Shown here: positions 25,581-35,426 of the stretch, in pieces
Position numbering within the stretch: position 1 is the stretch's first letter
How the letters are laid out: every line of letters starts with the position of its first letter
Assembly: GCF_037963865.1 (NCBI RefSeq)
Contig: NZ_CP150170.1
Coordinates: forward strand, 1,364,001 to 1,428,000
From: Paenibacillus sp. FSL R10-2734
GTDB lineage: Bacteria; Bacillota; Bacilli; Paenibacillales; Paenibacillaceae
Length of the DNA stretch: 64,000 bases
Direction of reading: 5' to 3'
Notes under the pieces: generated by a model
Database searches by the model: none
Seen by the model: only the letters and a program-made list of their open reading frames with translations
Told to the model about the DNA's origin: nothing
Made by a program: the position numbers and the translations under genes

Positions 25581-25609
25581 TTGACCCGGAAAAGATTGGC
25601 GCCTATAAT
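25581..25609 (+). promoter_or_regulatory. Sigma-A promoter of the amylase gene
   Basis: TTGACC, 17-nt spacer, TATAAT. Transcription would start near 25616, giving a 5' leader of about 200 nt. Confidence 0.7.
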
Positions 25610-25761
25610 CATAAACAGGGAAAATTCATTAGATATGGAGTTATCTGTAACCTGAGAATTTCTCAACAGGCCTGTTTGTAAACGCATACAATGAGGTTTT
25701 TCTATGATTTCTAAGAAGGAGGAGATTGGATAAGTTAGATTGTTTCTTTTTTTCTCATTTT

Positions 25762-25775
25762 TGCAAACGTTTGCA
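25762..25775 (+). promoter_or_regulatory. MalR/LacI-family operator in the amylase leader
   Basis: TGCAAACGTTTGCA is a perfect 14-bp palindrome with the central CG of LacI-family sites, and its core resembles MalR operators of Firmicutes. It lies about 150 nt downstream of the sigma-A promoter and 42 nt before the TTG start, so it could act as a transcription road-block. Confidence 0.65.
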
Positions 25776-25816
25776 CAACGTAATTTGCACTTAAAATTAA
25801 TGAGGAGGTTATTTAC

Positions 25817-28800
25817 TTGGTACGAAAACAATCTAGGCGGTTTGTTTCTTGGTTGATCATTTTTTCGCTTATCTTTAGTTTATTTGGTTTTTCCGGCGGG
25901 GCTTCAGCCAGTAACACTGATTATACAGTCTCCTATACAAGCTCCACAGCATCTGCTGTAACACTGCATTGGACCACGAATAACTGGGCGAATACCACGG
26001 ACACGGTCATGTCAAAAAATGGAACTACATTTACGGCTAACCTCAATGTTCAGGAGGGTGCCACACTCATTTATTGTTATCACATCACGGCTCCGACGGA
26101 TAGTTGGGACAGCAACGGAGGGAAGAACTGGACGGTTGTTATTCCGGTTGCTGGGAAATACGAAGCTGAGAGCGCAGCCTTGTTAGGTGGCACAAAAGTA
26201 AATACGAATCACACCGGATATTCTGGCACCGGTTTTATTGATGGATACACAACGACAGGAGCAACAACTACTTTCAATGTGCAGTCTTCCGCTGTGGGTG
26301 CCTATAATGCTACGCTCCACTACGCCAATGCGACCGGCAGTGCCAAGAAAGTTTCCATTTATGTGAATGGAGCAAAGGTGAAACAGACAACTCTGGCGAA
26401 CTTGGCAAATTGGGATACATGGGGAGACCAAGCAGAAACACTCACCTTACAGGCAGGCAATAACACGATTGCTTATAAATATGACTCGGACGACACCGGA
26501 AATATTAATATCGACTATGTGACTCTTTCGGCCGCGCCTACTCCAACGGCTACTGCAACTCCTACGCCAACGCCAACAGTGACCCCTACACCAACGCCAA
26601 CCGCAACTCCTACACCAACACCAACAGTAACTCCTACACCAACGCCAACAGCAACTCCTACACCAACGCCAACCGTAACTCCTACGCCAACACCAACACC
26701 AACAGTAACTCCTACACCAACACCAACAGTAACTCCTACACCAACGCCAACTTCGGCTGGCTTAACGGTTCATTTTAAGAAACCAGCAAACTGGAGCTCA
26801 TCGATTCGAATCCATTATTGGAACTTAAGTCCGACAACGGTTCCAATAAGCGGAGCTTGGCCAGGAATTCTGATGAAATCGGATGGAAATGACTGGTACA
26901 GCTTTACCATTTCTAACGCCACCGGTGCAAGTCTTATCTTTAATGATGGCAACGGCAAACAGACGGCTGACTTGTCCCGCAGTGTAAAAGAGGGCTGGTA
27001 TTCCGCGGATAACGGGTGGTCTGACGCTAATCCGGAAATTCCGAAGATTCCCGTGATTTCAGTCTCGTTAGTGCCGAAAACATATGATTCTGCACAAACC
27101 GTGAAGCTTTCCAGTCTCAATAGCGATGATAAAATTTACTACACGACAGACGGGACGACACCTACGACAGCTTCTACCTTGTACACCACTCCAATTCAAG
27201 TAGCAGCTTCTATGACTATCAAGGCTTTTGGTGTTAACTCCATCAGTCAAGTAGGAAGTGTAGGCACTTTCGCTTATGTTATTGATCTAAATCTCGACCT
27301 GCAAGCCCCAACAATTCTAGCGAATTTGCCTGTTGGGAATTCAACCTCTGCAGTTACCGTCTCTTTTAATATCAAAGATAACAAAGCGGCAACGACCACC
27401 GCATATTACACGGATAATGGTACGGAACCAACTACCAATTCAAATCTTTATATCTCAGGCAATGCTTTAACTGCTCTAGCAGGTCCGTCCATTCTTATTA
27501 ATAAGACAACTACACTGAAATTTCTGGTGGTCGACGATGCCGGAAATGAAACGAAACAGAGCTTTGTCTACACGATTGGAAATAAAGGCGATTTCCGGGA
27601 AGACACCATTTATTTCGTGATTACTTCTCGTTTCTATGATGGTGATCCGAGTAACAATGTGCATTCATGGGAGGATACCAAGGCAGGAAATCCGGATTCA
27701 GACCCAGCTTGGAGAGGTGACTTTAAGGGACTGATTCAAAAGCTCGATTACATCAAAGCGCTCGGATTCAGCGCCATTTGGATTACGCCAGTTGTGCAGA
27801 ATGCCAGCGGATATGATTATCATGGCTACCATGCGATTAATTTTTCCAAAGTAGATCCAAGGTATGAATCAGCAGGAGCTTCTTATCAGGAATTGATCAA
27901 TGCGGCTCATGCCAAAGGCATAAAGGTCATTCAGGATGTCGTGGTGAATCATACCGGTAATTTTGGAGAAGAGAATCTGTTACCTATGTTCAAAAAAGAT
28001 CCAACTGCAGCGGACACCGTGAATAATATGATCAAAATTACGGATAAACTGCCAGCTAACTATGATACTATGACCCCTGATCAGCAATATCAGGCAAGAC
28101 TCGCAATAATGAAAAATGCGGAGACCAACAATAACATTTACCATACCGAAAAAAGTCTTTCCTGGGAATCTTACACCGTACAGACAGGACAGATTGCAGG
28201 AGACGCAGTGGACTTGAACACGGAGAATCCTGCGGTTAATCAGTATCTAATCGACAGCTATAATCAATATATCGATATGGGTGTTGATGCTTTCCGGGTC
28301 GATACTGTGAAGCATGTGAGCCGGTATATTTTTAACAAATACTATGTTCCTGCTTGGAAAACAAGAGGGGGCTCAAACTTCTTTGTCTTTGGTGAAGTGG
28401 CCACTCGGTACAGAGATGTGTGGAACAGTGGGATTCCGGCGATATCGACCCCATTCTATACATGGAAAAGCTCGAAAGCCTATCCAGGGGATGGACAAAA
28501 TGATTATGCCTCCAACAAGTTATCAGTGGAACAAGAGTGGGCAGATAACTCTACTACGGTAGGACAGCCAACCTCTAACAATGCTTTTTTAATAGGTAAT
28601 AATTATCACGCGCCGGACTATTCGATGAAATCGGGTATGGACGTTATTGACTTTCCGATGCATTGGGCGTTCAAGACTGCACAGGAAGCATTCAGTATGA
28701 AGAGTGGTGATCAATTCTATAACGATGCTACCTGGAATGTAACTTACATTGATTCTCATGACTATGCACCTGACCAAGCACCAGAAAATCAACGATTTGC

Positions 28801-29386
28801 AGGGACACAAGACACCTGGGCTGAGAATCTTGCTCTGATGTTCACTTTCCGAGGAATACCTGCGATCTACTATGGTTCTGAAGTTGAATTCAAAAAGGGA
28901 TCAGTCATCGATGTAGGTCCAAATGCTCCTCTTAGCTCAACGGGGCGCGCTTACTTCGGAGATCAAATTGAGGGTAGTGTTACTGTTCAAGATTACGGTA
29001 AATATACAAATGCTACCGGCACACTTGCGGACGCATTGAATTATCCTTTGGCCAAACATATCAGACAACTCAACTTAATCAGAAGGGCTGTTCCAGCCTT
29101 GCAAAAAGGCCAGTATTCCACAGAGAACGTATCTGGTGATTTGGCATTTAAAAGAAGATACACCGACAGCTCCAAGGGCATTGATAGCTTTGCATTAGTT
29201 ACGATCTCAGGCAATGCGACATTTACCGGAATTCCGAATGGAACTTACGTGGATGCAGTGACTGGCGATACCAAAACTGTTACTAACGGTACCATCACTC
29301 TGGTATGCTCCGGAAAAGGAAATGCGAGAGTTTATGTGTTGAACGGTAGCGGTGGAATTGGAGTGACAGGTACCTACCTGAAGTAA
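25817..29386 (+). CDS. Secreted multidomain GH13 alpha-amylase-type enzyme
   Basis: 1189 aa with a TTG start 8 nt after GGAGG. Signal peptide (LIIFSLIFSLFGFSGGASA). Domains in rough residues: starch-binding-like module (32-115), CBM35/CBM6-like (115-235, YEAESAALLGGTK), a (T/V/A)PTPTPT linker (240-315), CBM26-like starch-binding module (315-405), two chitobiase-C/FN3-like beta domains (410-590), GH13 barrel (593-1090) and a C-terminal beta domain. Conserved regions: I DVVVNH, II GVDAFRVDTVKH (nucleophile Asp), III FVFGEV (acid/base Glu), IV YIDSHD (usually NHD). All three catalytic acids are present. Degrades starch or related alpha-glucans outside the cell; linkage specificity cannot be told. 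A MalR-like operator upstream fits maltose induction. No SLH anchor. Confidence 0.9.
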   Translation: MVRKQSRRFVSWLIIFSLIFSLFGFSGGASASNTDYTVSYTSSTASAVTLHWTTNNWANTTDTVMSKNGTTFTANLNVQEGATLIYCYHITAPTDSWDSNGGKNWTVVIPVAGKYEAESAALLGGTKVNTNHTGYSGTGFIDGYTTTGATTTFNVQSSAVGAYNATLHYANATGSAKKVSIYVNGAKVKQTTLANLANWDTWGDQAETLTLQAGNNTIAYKYDSDDTGNINIDYVTLSAAPTPTATATPTPTPTVTPTPTPTATPTPTPTVTPTPTPTATPTPTPTVTPTPTPTPTVTPTPTPTVTPTPTPTSAGLTVHFKKPANWSSSIRIHYWNLSPTTVPISGAWPGILMKSDGNDWYSFTISNATGASLIFNDGNGKQTADLSRSVKEGWYSADNGWSDANPEIPKIPVISVSLVPKTYDSAQTVKLSSLNSDDKIYYTTDGTTPTTASTLYTTPIQVAASMTIKAFGVNSISQVGSVGTFAYVIDLNLDLQAPTILANLPVGNSTSAVTVSFNIKDNKAATTTAYYTDNGTEPTTNSNLYISGNALTALAGPSILINKTTTLKFLVVDDAGNETKQSFVYTIGNKGDFREDTIYFVITSRFYDGDPSNNVHSWEDTKAGNPDSDPAWRGDFKGLIQKLDYIKALGFSAIWITPVVQNASGYDYHGYHAINFSKVDPRYESAGASYQELINAAHAKGIKVIQDVVVNHTGNFGEENLLPMFKKDPTAADTVNNMIKITDKLPANYDTMTPDQQYQARLAIMKNAETNNNIYHTEKSLSWESYTVQTGQIAGDAVDLNTENPAVNQYLIDSYNQYIDMGVDAFRVDTVKHVSRYIFNKYYVPAWKTRGGSNFFVFGEVATRYRDVWNSGIPAISTPFYTWKSSKAYPGDGQNDYASNKLSVEQEWADNSTTVGQPTSNNAFLIGNNYHAPDYSMKSGMDVIDFPMHWAFKTAQEAFSMKSGDQFYNDATWNVTYIDSHDYAPDQAPENQRFAGTQDTWAENLALMFTFRGIPAIYYGSEVEFKKGSVIDVGPNAPLSSTGRAYFGDQIEGSVTVQDYGKYTNATGTLADALNYPLAKHIRQLNLIRRAVPALQKGQYSTENVSGDLAFKRRYTDSSKGIDSFALVTISGNATFTGIPNGTYVDAVTGDTKTVTNGTITLVCSGKGNARVYVLNGSGGIGVTGTYLK
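26553..26754 (+). repeat. 24-bp tandem repeats encoding a Pro-Thr linker
   Basis: About eight units of the pattern GTAACTCCTACACCAACRCC-AACA encode (V/A)TPTPTPT; one unit is expanded by 6 bp. Prone to length change by slippage. Confidence 0.85.
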
Positions 29387-29404
29387 AATAAAAGTCTGTC
29401 TTAG

Positions 29405-29462
29405 TTAAAAAAGAAGAAGCAATCTCAGTTCGGATCTTTCACCGTTCTAAGGTTGCTTCTTC
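29405..29462. terminator. Bidirectional terminator between amylase and YdeI-like gene
   Basis: GAAGAAGCAA pairs with TTGCTTCTTC; the minus-strand side is followed by a clean T-run (AAAAAAG on the plus strand), so it best serves the minus-strand gene. Confidence 0.7.
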
Positions 29463-29471
29463 ATTTACAAC

Positions 29472-30065
29472 TTAATCATTTAAGCCTTTTCCACTCAGAA
29501 TTTGTGGCATCCATTTTTCAACCCTAGATACTCGAGTTTTGGATTGTTTGGGCTCATTAAAATGATGAAGGTATGCTCTTTGCCGCCCAGGCGTCAAGGC
29601 TTCAAAAGCAGTTTTTAAGTCTGGGAGTTCATCGAGTTTATTTTGAAATTCATCAGGAATGATGAAATCTGTGTTCTTTTTAAATTCCACTTCTAAACCG
29701 GCTTTTTCAACTTCAATGGCTTCATAAATATAATCTTTTATGATGGCTTCTTTTTCAATGATCTCTTGAACATTGGTGAACCGAATCTGACGCGCCGCCT
29801 GCACATTTTCTGTTTGTTGAATTAGAATCCCATGGGCATCCTTTAACAAGGCACCTTTATGAAACAGCAGCGCAATATATTCTTTAAATCCATGGATTAA
29901 AACTATGTTCTTATTCTCAAACGTATAACAAGGATGCATCCACTTAAAATCTTCGGTCAATTCACAGTCAAGAACGATCCTTCTCAACGTCTCGTATTCT
30001 TCCTGCCACTGTTTTACTTTCCTTAAAAATCCATCAACCTTAGGATTCGTATTGCTATTTGTCAT
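29472..30065 (-). CDS. YdeI/OmpD-associated family protein
   Basis: 197 aa. N-terminal DUF1801-like part (about 15-115: LRRIVLDCELTEDFKWMHPCYTF, IVLIHGFKEYIALLFHKGALL) and a C-terminal OmdA-type part (about 135-190: IPDEFQNKLDEL, AFEALTPGRQRAYLHHF, SRVEKWMPQIL). The same two-part order is seen in Bacillus YdeI. The function is not established. Monocistronic, convergent with the amylase. Confidence 0.85.
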   Translation of the reverse strand: MTNSNTNPKVDGFLRKVKQWQEEYETLRRIVLDCELTEDFKWMHPCYTFENKNIVLIHGFKEYIALLFHKGALLKDAHGILIQQTENVQAARQIRFTNVQEIIEKEAIIKDYIYEAIEVEKAGLEVEFKKNTDFIIPDEFQNKLDELPDLKTAFEALTPGRQRAYLHHFNEPKQSKTRVSRVEKWMPQILSGKGLND

Positions 30066-30257
30066 TAAGGAACACCCTTCTTCCTCATAATAATATTAAG
30101 CTTTCAAAAAAGTTCGTTTTCAACTTCCCCTTGCTTAGCTTGTCCCTTTTGAGGGCAATCTAATAGCATAGTTTGCATACAGACAACAGTGAAGCTAACA
30201 TAATAGTAGATGTCTCTTATAAAAATGGCTAGTAAAACTTATGTTAGAGAGGTAATT

Positions 30258-31136
30258 ATGAATACAATAACCGTCGATTTAGTTGCAAGATTAATCAATG
30301 AACAATTTCCAGAGTGGTCCGATTTAGAGATTAGACCTGTGAAATTCAGTGGGAATGATAATCGAACTTTTCATTTAGGTGAACATATGAGTGTGAGGTT
30401 ACCAAGTGCAGCAGCTTATGCTCCACAAGTAGAGAAAGAGCAACTATGGTTGCCCATATTAAGTAAAGAACTCACGTTACCTATTCAAGTACCCTTAGCC
30501 AAAGGGAAGCCTAACGAAGAATATCCATTGCCTTGGTCTATCAATAAGTGGGTAGAAGGAGAGACATTAACGAACCAAAATATTAATGATCTTAATCAGT
30601 TTGCAAGAGATTTGGGGGCATTTTTGATAGAGTTACAATCTATTGATGCTAGTGGGGGCCCCTTAGCAGGAGAGCATAATTTCTATAGAGGTGGATCTCT
30701 AGCTGTGTACGATGAAGAGTCTAGACATGCCATTGAGAATAATAAAGATATTTTTAATGAAGATGTAATGCAAAAAATCTGGGAACTGGCATTAGAATCT
30801 ACATGGAACTCCAAGCCAATTTGGGTTCATGGAGATATCGCACCAGGGAATTTACTAGTTAAAGATGGAAAGCTATGTGCAGTCATTGATTTCGGAATAT
30901 TAGGTGTAGGCGATCCTGCTTGTGATGCGGCAATGGCTTGGACTTTTTTTGATAAGGATAGTAGAAAGATATTCAAGGATGTATTAAATATGGATGAAGA
31001 AACTTGGAACAGAGCGATAGGGTGGGCTTTGTGGAAAGCGCTGATCACATACAATGGCAATCGATATTCTAACCCAAAGGTAGCGAGTGAATCTTTAAAT
31101 ATTATCAATATAATAAAAGATGACTTTGAATTGTAG
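30258..31136 (+). CDS. Aminoglycoside phosphotransferase-family kinase
   Basis: 292 aa. ATG 30258 is preceded by GAGAGGTAA; an upstream in-frame ATG at 30210 has no ribosome site. Kinase-like fold: N-lobe with FSGNDNRTFHLG and the Lys/Arg-region SVRLPSA, hinge INKWVEGETL, catalytic loop WVHGDIAPGNLL (Brenner HGDxxxxN) and the metal-binding IDFGILGVGDPACDAAMAW. Such proteins phosphorylate antibiotics or small metabolites; sequence alone does not show that it confers resistance. Confidence 0.88.
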   Translation: MNTITVDLVARLINEQFPEWSDLEIRPVKFSGNDNRTFHLGEHMSVRLPSAAAYAPQVEKEQLWLPILSKELTLPIQVPLAKGKPNEEYPLPWSINKWVEGETLTNQNINDLNQFARDLGAFLIELQSIDASGGPLAGEHNFYRGGSLAVYDEESRHAIENNKDIFNEDVMQKIWELALESTWNSKPIWVHGDIAPGNLLVKDGKLCAVIDFGILGVGDPACDAAMAWTFFDKDSRKIFKDVLNMDEETWNRAIGWALWKALITYNGNRYSNPKVASESLNIINIIKDDFEL

Positions 31137-31228
31137 AAATTACGCTACATAAAACGTGTAAACTGACCCATACTAGTTCATAAGTATGATAATTTATGAA
31201 CATTTAGCGACTGACAACGATTATCATA

Positions 31229-31286
31229 TTAGAATTATTATAAATAACTTGACAGGCCTTAATTTGGTTAATTATAATAATTACAA
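31229..31286 (+). promoter_or_regulatory. ahpCF promoter with two PerR boxes
   Basis: TTGACA (31249), 18-nt spacer, TATAAT (31273). PerR-type 7-1-7 boxes TTAGAATTATTATAA (31229-31243) and TTATAATAATTACAA (31272-31286) each differ from the TTATAATNATTATAA consensus at one base; the second overlaps the -10. Predicts peroxide-inducible expression. Confidence 0.8.
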
Positions 31287-31366
31287 ATAGTATTCAGATA
31301 TGTGATGTTTGCAGATTTGAATATTGTACTCACAAAAAAATAAAACTTAAAGGAGATTTAAATAAT

Positions 31367-31930
31367 ATGTCACTTATCGGAACAGAAGTCCTACCATTCA
31401 AAGCAAGCGCATTTCAAGATGGAAAATTCATCGATGTTACAGAAGAAAACTTTAAAGGTAAATGGAGTGTAGTTTGCTTCTACCCAGCTGACTTCACATT
31501 CGTATGCCCAACTGAACTTGAAGATCTCCAGAACCAATATGAAACCCTAAAACAATTGGGTGTTGAAGTATATTCCGTTTCCACAGATACTCACTTTACA
31601 CATAAAGCATGGCATGAAAGCTCTGCAGCTATTGGCAAAGTAAAATACATTATGATCGGCGATCCTTCTCATGTAGTTTCCCGTAACTTTGATGTTCTGA
31701 TCGAAGCTGACGGTCTTGCTGATCGTGGTACATTCATTATTGATCCAGACGGTATTATCCAAACCGTTGAGATTAATGCTGGTGGTATTGGTCGTGATGC
31801 AAGTTCGCTTGTTAACAAAATCAAAGCAGCACAATATGTACGCAATCATCCGGGTGAAGTTTGCCCAGCAAAATGGTCCGAAGGTGCTGAAACACTTAAA
31901 CCAAGTCTCGATCTTGTAGGTAAGATTTAA
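31367..31930 (+). CDS. ahpC: Alkyl hydroperoxide reductase subunit C (typical 2-Cys peroxiredoxin)
   Basis: 187 aa, the usual AhpC length. Peroxidatic Cys47 in ADFTFVCPTE and resolving Cys in HPGEVCPAKW near the C-terminus. Reduces H2O2, organic peroxides and peroxynitrite in the cytoplasm, being re-reduced by AhpF encoded 14 bp downstream. AAAGGAGAT ribosome site. Two PerR boxes at the promoter predict induction by peroxide. Confidence 0.97.
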   Translation: MSLIGTEVLPFKASAFQDGKFIDVTEENFKGKWSVVCFYPADFTFVCPTELEDLQNQYETLKQLGVEVYSVSTDTHFTHKAWHESSAAIGKVKYIMIGDPSHVVSRNFDVLIEADGLADRGTFIIDPDGIIQTVEINAGGIGRDASSLVNKIKAAQYVRNHPGEVCPAKWSEGAETLKPSLDLVGKI

Positions 31931-31944
31931 GGAGCGAAAGCTAA

Positions 31945-33474
31945 ATGAAACTAGATCAAGAAATTAAAGCTCAACTAGCACAATACCTTGAACTCTTGGA
32001 AGGCGATGTAGTACTGAAAGTCAGTGCAGGCTCTGATGAGGCATCCCAAGAGATGGCCCAACTTGTTGATGAAATTGCCAAAATGTCGACTAGGATAACG
32101 GTGGAAAAAACCGACCTACCTAGAACCCCTAGCTTTAGCGTAAACCGTGTGGGTGAAGATACAGGCGTAACCTTTGCAGGAACTCCACTAGGACATGAGT
32201 TTACTTCATTAGTGTTGGCTCTATTGCAGGTTAGCGGAAGAGCTCCTAAGGTTGAGCAAAGTGTCATTGATCAGATCAAAGGCATTAGTGGCGAATACAA
32301 GTTTGAGTCTTATATCAGCCTGAGCTGTCATAATTGCCCAGATGTTGTACAAGCACTGAACCTAATGAGTATCTTCAATCCTGGCATTACTCATACGATG
32401 ATTGACGGTGGAGTATTCAAAGAAGAGGTAGAAAGCAAAGAAATTATGTCTGTTCCAAGCGTCTACCTTAATGGTGAATTTTTCGAAAGTGGTCGTATGA
32501 CGGTTGAAGAAATTCTAGCAAAAATGGGTAGTACTGTGGACGCTTCAGAGTTTGACAATAAAGCTCCTTATGATGTACTTGTTGTTGGCGGAGGCCCAGC
32601 AGGTGCAAGTGCAGCAATTTACGCGGCACGTAAAGGGATTCGCACAGGTATTGTTGCTGAACGCTTAGGCGGACAGGTTAACGACACGCTTGGCATTGAG
32701 AACTTTATCAGTGTAAATTACATTGAAGGTCCTCAGCTCGTAGCTAAACTCGAAGAGCAAGTGAAAGAGTACGGCATTGATGTGATGAAATTACAGCGTG
32801 CTGCACGCTTGGATAAGAATGACTTGATTGAAGTTGAACTCGAGAACGGAGCTGTTCTAAAGAGTAAGACGGTCATTCTATCGACAGGTGCTCGTTGGCG
32901 CAATATGGGTGTGCCTGGTGAAGCTGAATTCAAGAATAAAGGCGTAGCTTACTGCCCACACTGTGATGGTCCTTTGTTTGCAGGCAAAGATGTTGCCGTT
33001 GTCGGCGGCGGTAATTCAGGGATTGAAGCAGCTATTGACCTTGCGGGTATAGTGAAGCATGTAACGGTTCTGGAATTTGCTCCAGAGCTCAAAGCGGATG
33101 CTGTACTGCAAGACCGTCTCTACAGCCTACCTAACGTTACTGTGCTAAAGAACGTGCAAACGAAAGAAATTACCGGAACAGATAAGGTAGATGGTATTTC
33201 TTATATCGATCGTGCGACTGAAGAAACTCACCATATCGAATTGCAAGGTGTGTTTGTACAGATCGGTCTGGTTCCAAACACAGATTGGTTAGGTGACATG
33301 GTTGAACGTACTCGCGTAGGTGAGATCGTTGTAGATAGCCATGGCGCTACTAACGTACCAGGGGTATTTGCTGCTGGTGACTGCACTAATAGTGCTTATA
33401 AACAAATCATCATTTCGATGGGATCTGGTGCAACTGCAGCTTTAGGTGCATTTGATTATCTGATCCGCAACTAA
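31945..33474 (+). CDS. ahpF: Alkyl hydroperoxide reductase subunit F
   Basis: 509 aa. N-terminal tandem thioredoxin-fold domain with the transfer Cys pair in SLSCHNCPDV (about residue 128-131), followed by a thioredoxin-reductase-like part: FAD motif VVGGGPAGASAAIYAARKG, redox Cys pair AYCPHCDGP, NADH motif VGGGNSGIEAAIDLAG and GVFAAGDCT. Passes electrons from NADH through FAD and two Cys pairs to AhpC. GGAG ribosome site 14 nt after ahpC; one operon, closed by a terminator. Confidence 0.97.
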   Translation: MKLDQEIKAQLAQYLELLEGDVVLKVSAGSDEASQEMAQLVDEIAKMSTRITVEKTDLPRTPSFSVNRVGEDTGVTFAGTPLGHEFTSLVLALLQVSGRAPKVEQSVIDQIKGISGEYKFESYISLSCHNCPDVVQALNLMSIFNPGITHTMIDGGVFKEEVESKEIMSVPSVYLNGEFFESGRMTVEEILAKMGSTVDASEFDNKAPYDVLVVGGGPAGASAAIYAARKGIRTGIVAERLGGQVNDTLGIENFISVNYIEGPQLVAKLEEQVKEYGIDVMKLQRAARLDKNDLIEVELENGAVLKSKTVILSTGARWRNMGVPGEAEFKNKGVAYCPHCDGPLFAGKDVAVVGGGNSGIEAAIDLAGIVKHVTVLEFAPELKADAVLQDRLYSLPNVTVLKNVQTKEITGTDKVDGISYIDRATEETHHIELQGVFVQIGLVPNTDWLGDMVERTRVGEIVVDSHGATNVPGVFAAGDCTNSAYKQIIISMGSGATAALGAFDYLIRN

Positions 33475-33504
33475 TCGATATTGTTAATAAAAGCAAGAGA
33501 CCCG

Positions 33505-33540
33505 AAAGTCCTCACTTTTCACAAAGTGGGGGCTTTTTTT
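33505..33540 (+). terminator. Intrinsic terminator of ahpCF
   Basis: AAGTCCTCACTTT pairs (with G-U pairs) with AAAGTGGGGGCTT, followed by seven T. Confidence 0.85.
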
Positions 33541-33698
33541 ATGCTTTCCGTAATTTGTGAGAGAAAAAAGGGGGTTTTTAAACCTTTTTGGAGGATTTTA
33601 TGAGGATTGCTCGAATACATATTTCAAATATGAATTAAGCAAAATTGAGGATTTAGAATGGTTGAAAAATCTTTTTGCTGGAATGGAGCTATATTTCT

Positions 33699-34520
33699 GT
33701 GATTAACAATATTGAATCTTTAAACAAATTCATCTCACTTATACCTATTATGAAATTATCTATACCCGCTGATTTATCCATAGCCATATGTGATTTGGAA
33801 CGGTTCGTTGCTTATTTTCCTGGTGAGACCATAAATTTAAACATTACCGAAGGACAGCTCTTAAACAAAGAAGAACCGCTCTACTTAGCTATACGAGAGA
33901 ATCAAGCGTTGAAGTCCAATGTTCCGGCTAACTTCTATGGATTTGAGTTTACGGGTACTGCCACACCACTTCACGATCAAACCGGTCAAGTCATTGGCGG
34001 GATTGCAGTTCAGATTCGCAGACAAAGTGAGTTAATAGCTATTGTAGAACAGATTTCAGAATCACTAACCCAAGCCAATGAGCAAATTAATAATATTTCC
34101 TATGGATCTAATTCACTTGCGGATTATGCTCAGCAGCTACTTATTCAATCCCAGCAAGCTGGAAAAGATGTGGAGAATACTACAGAGGTCCTATCGATTA
34201 TTAAAAAGGTTGCTGACCAAACGAATTTACTCGGGCTAAATGCAGCAATAGAAGCAGCACACGCAGGTGAGAAAGGTAGAGGGTTTGAAGTCGTAGCCAA
34301 GGAAATTCGGAAATTTTCAAGAGAGACCGTTTCTTCGACTCAAAACATAAATGAATCTATGTTACAGATCAAGGGGATTACGAACCAAATGGCTAATTCG
34401 ATAGAGAAAATAGCGGCTATCGGACAAGAACAGGCGGCTTCTGTTCAGCATACCTCTGCATTTATTGAGGAAATAAAAATAATGTCCCAAAAGCTTAACG
34501 AGTTTGCGAATAAATTGTAG
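33699..34520 (+). CDS. Soluble methyl-accepting chemotaxis-like signalling protein
   Basis: 273 aa, no membrane segment. GTG 33699 is preferred (GGAG 10 nt upstream). Residues 1-110 form a small sensor domain of PAS-like type (LSIAICDLERFVAYFPGETINL, TPLHDQTGQVIGGIAVQI); the remainder is a short coiled-coil MCP signalling tip with ADQTNLLGLNAAIEAAHAGE and GRGFEVVAKEIRKFS. This resembles YfmS-type soluble chemoreceptors of Bacillus, which signal to CheA. The ligand is unknown. Confidence 0.82.
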   Translation: MINNIESLNKFISLIPIMKLSIPADLSIAICDLERFVAYFPGETINLNITEGQLLNKEEPLYLAIRENQALKSNVPANFYGFEFTGTATPLHDQTGQVIGGIAVQIRRQSELIAIVEQISESLTQANEQINNISYGSNSLADYAQQLLIQSQQAGKDVENTTEVLSIIKKVADQTNLLGLNAAIEAAHAGEKGRGFEVVAKEIRKFSRETVSSTQNINESMLQIKGITNQMANSIEKIAAIGQEQAASVQHTSAFIEEIKIMSQKLNEFANKL

Positions 34521-34634
34521 CAAGAGAAATCAGTTCTTTTTTGTTGAAACAAAAGAATATTTTAAACGTATATTTTAATTCATGGATGGTATAGTAAGAT
34601 AGTAGTTGAGTAACAAACTTAGGAGGAATAAATT

Positions 34635-35351
34635 ATGTCAACACCGCACAATGCAGCACAAAATGGTGAAATCGCCAAAACAGTATTAATGCCAGGAGAT
34701 CCTTTAAGAGCGAAGTATATCGCAGAAACCTATTTGGAGAACCCAACCCAATTTAATACGGTACGTAATATGTTTGGATATACAGGCACTTACAAAGGTA
34801 AAGAAGTGTCAGTAATGGGTTCGGGAATGGGAATGCCAAGTATCGGTATTTATTCTTATGAACTATACAAAAATTATGGTGTGGAAAACATCATTCGCAT
34901 CGGTAGCGCAGGTGCCTACACAGATAAATTGAATTTATTTGACGTGGTACTGGCGGATAGTGCTTGGAGTGAATCTACATATGCCTATGTTCAGAGCGGT
35001 GTAGAAGGAGATGTGCAGCTGCCAAGTAAAGAATTGAACGAAATCATCGAAGCAGCGGCTAAGCGCATCAACAAACCACTCTTGACTGCAAGAATTCATT
35101 CCAGCGATGTATTCTATCATGAAGACAACGTGCCTGGCCACAATGAATTTTACAATGAACATGGCTGTGTATGTGTAGAGATGGAGAGTTATGCATTGTT
35201 CCATAATGCGAAGGTATTAGGTAAACAAGCGGCATGTATTCTTACCATTTCAGATTCATTAGTCACTCACGCAGTAACCACGGCTGAAGAAAGACAAAAT
35301 TCTTTCAACAGCATGATGGAAGTTGCATTAGAAGCAGCGATTTCTCTATAA
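34635..35351 (+). CDS. deoD: Purine-nucleoside phosphorylase, DeoD type
   Basis: 238 aa, standard for the hexameric DeoD family. Phosphate-site motif LMPGDPLRAKYI, GSGMGMPSIGIYSYEL, IRIGSAGAY, nucleoside-site VEMESYALF and the general-acid Asp in TISDSLVT. Phosphorolyses purine (deoxy)nucleosides in salvage. Ribosome site AGGAGG. Monocistronic with a terminator 24 bp downstream. Confidence 0.96.
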   Translation: MSTPHNAAQNGEIAKTVLMPGDPLRAKYIAETYLENPTQFNTVRNMFGYTGTYKGKEVSVMGSGMGMPSIGIYSYELYKNYGVENIIRIGSAGAYTDKLNLFDVVLADSAWSESTYAYVQSGVEGDVQLPSKELNEIIEAAAKRINKPLLTARIHSSDVFYHEDNVPGHNEFYNEHGCVCVEMESYALFHNAKVLGKQAACILTISDSLVTHAVTTAEERQNSFNSMMEVALEAAISL

Positions 35352-35374
35352 AATTAAGAAGTGAAAGATAAGCT

Positions 35375-35414
35375 AAAACATCTTTATACAGAAATTGTAT
35401 AGAGATGTTTTTTT
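35375..35414 (+). terminator. Intrinsic terminator of deoD
   Basis: AAAACATCT-T-TATACA pairs with TGTATA-G-AGATGTTTT and runs into T7. Confidence 0.85.
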
Positions 35415-35426
35415 GTGTTTTCAAGA

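Noticed and set aside
26553..26754. CRISPR-like regular repeats
   Set aside because: The units are contiguous 24-bp codon repeats encoding Pro-Thr with no unique spacers.
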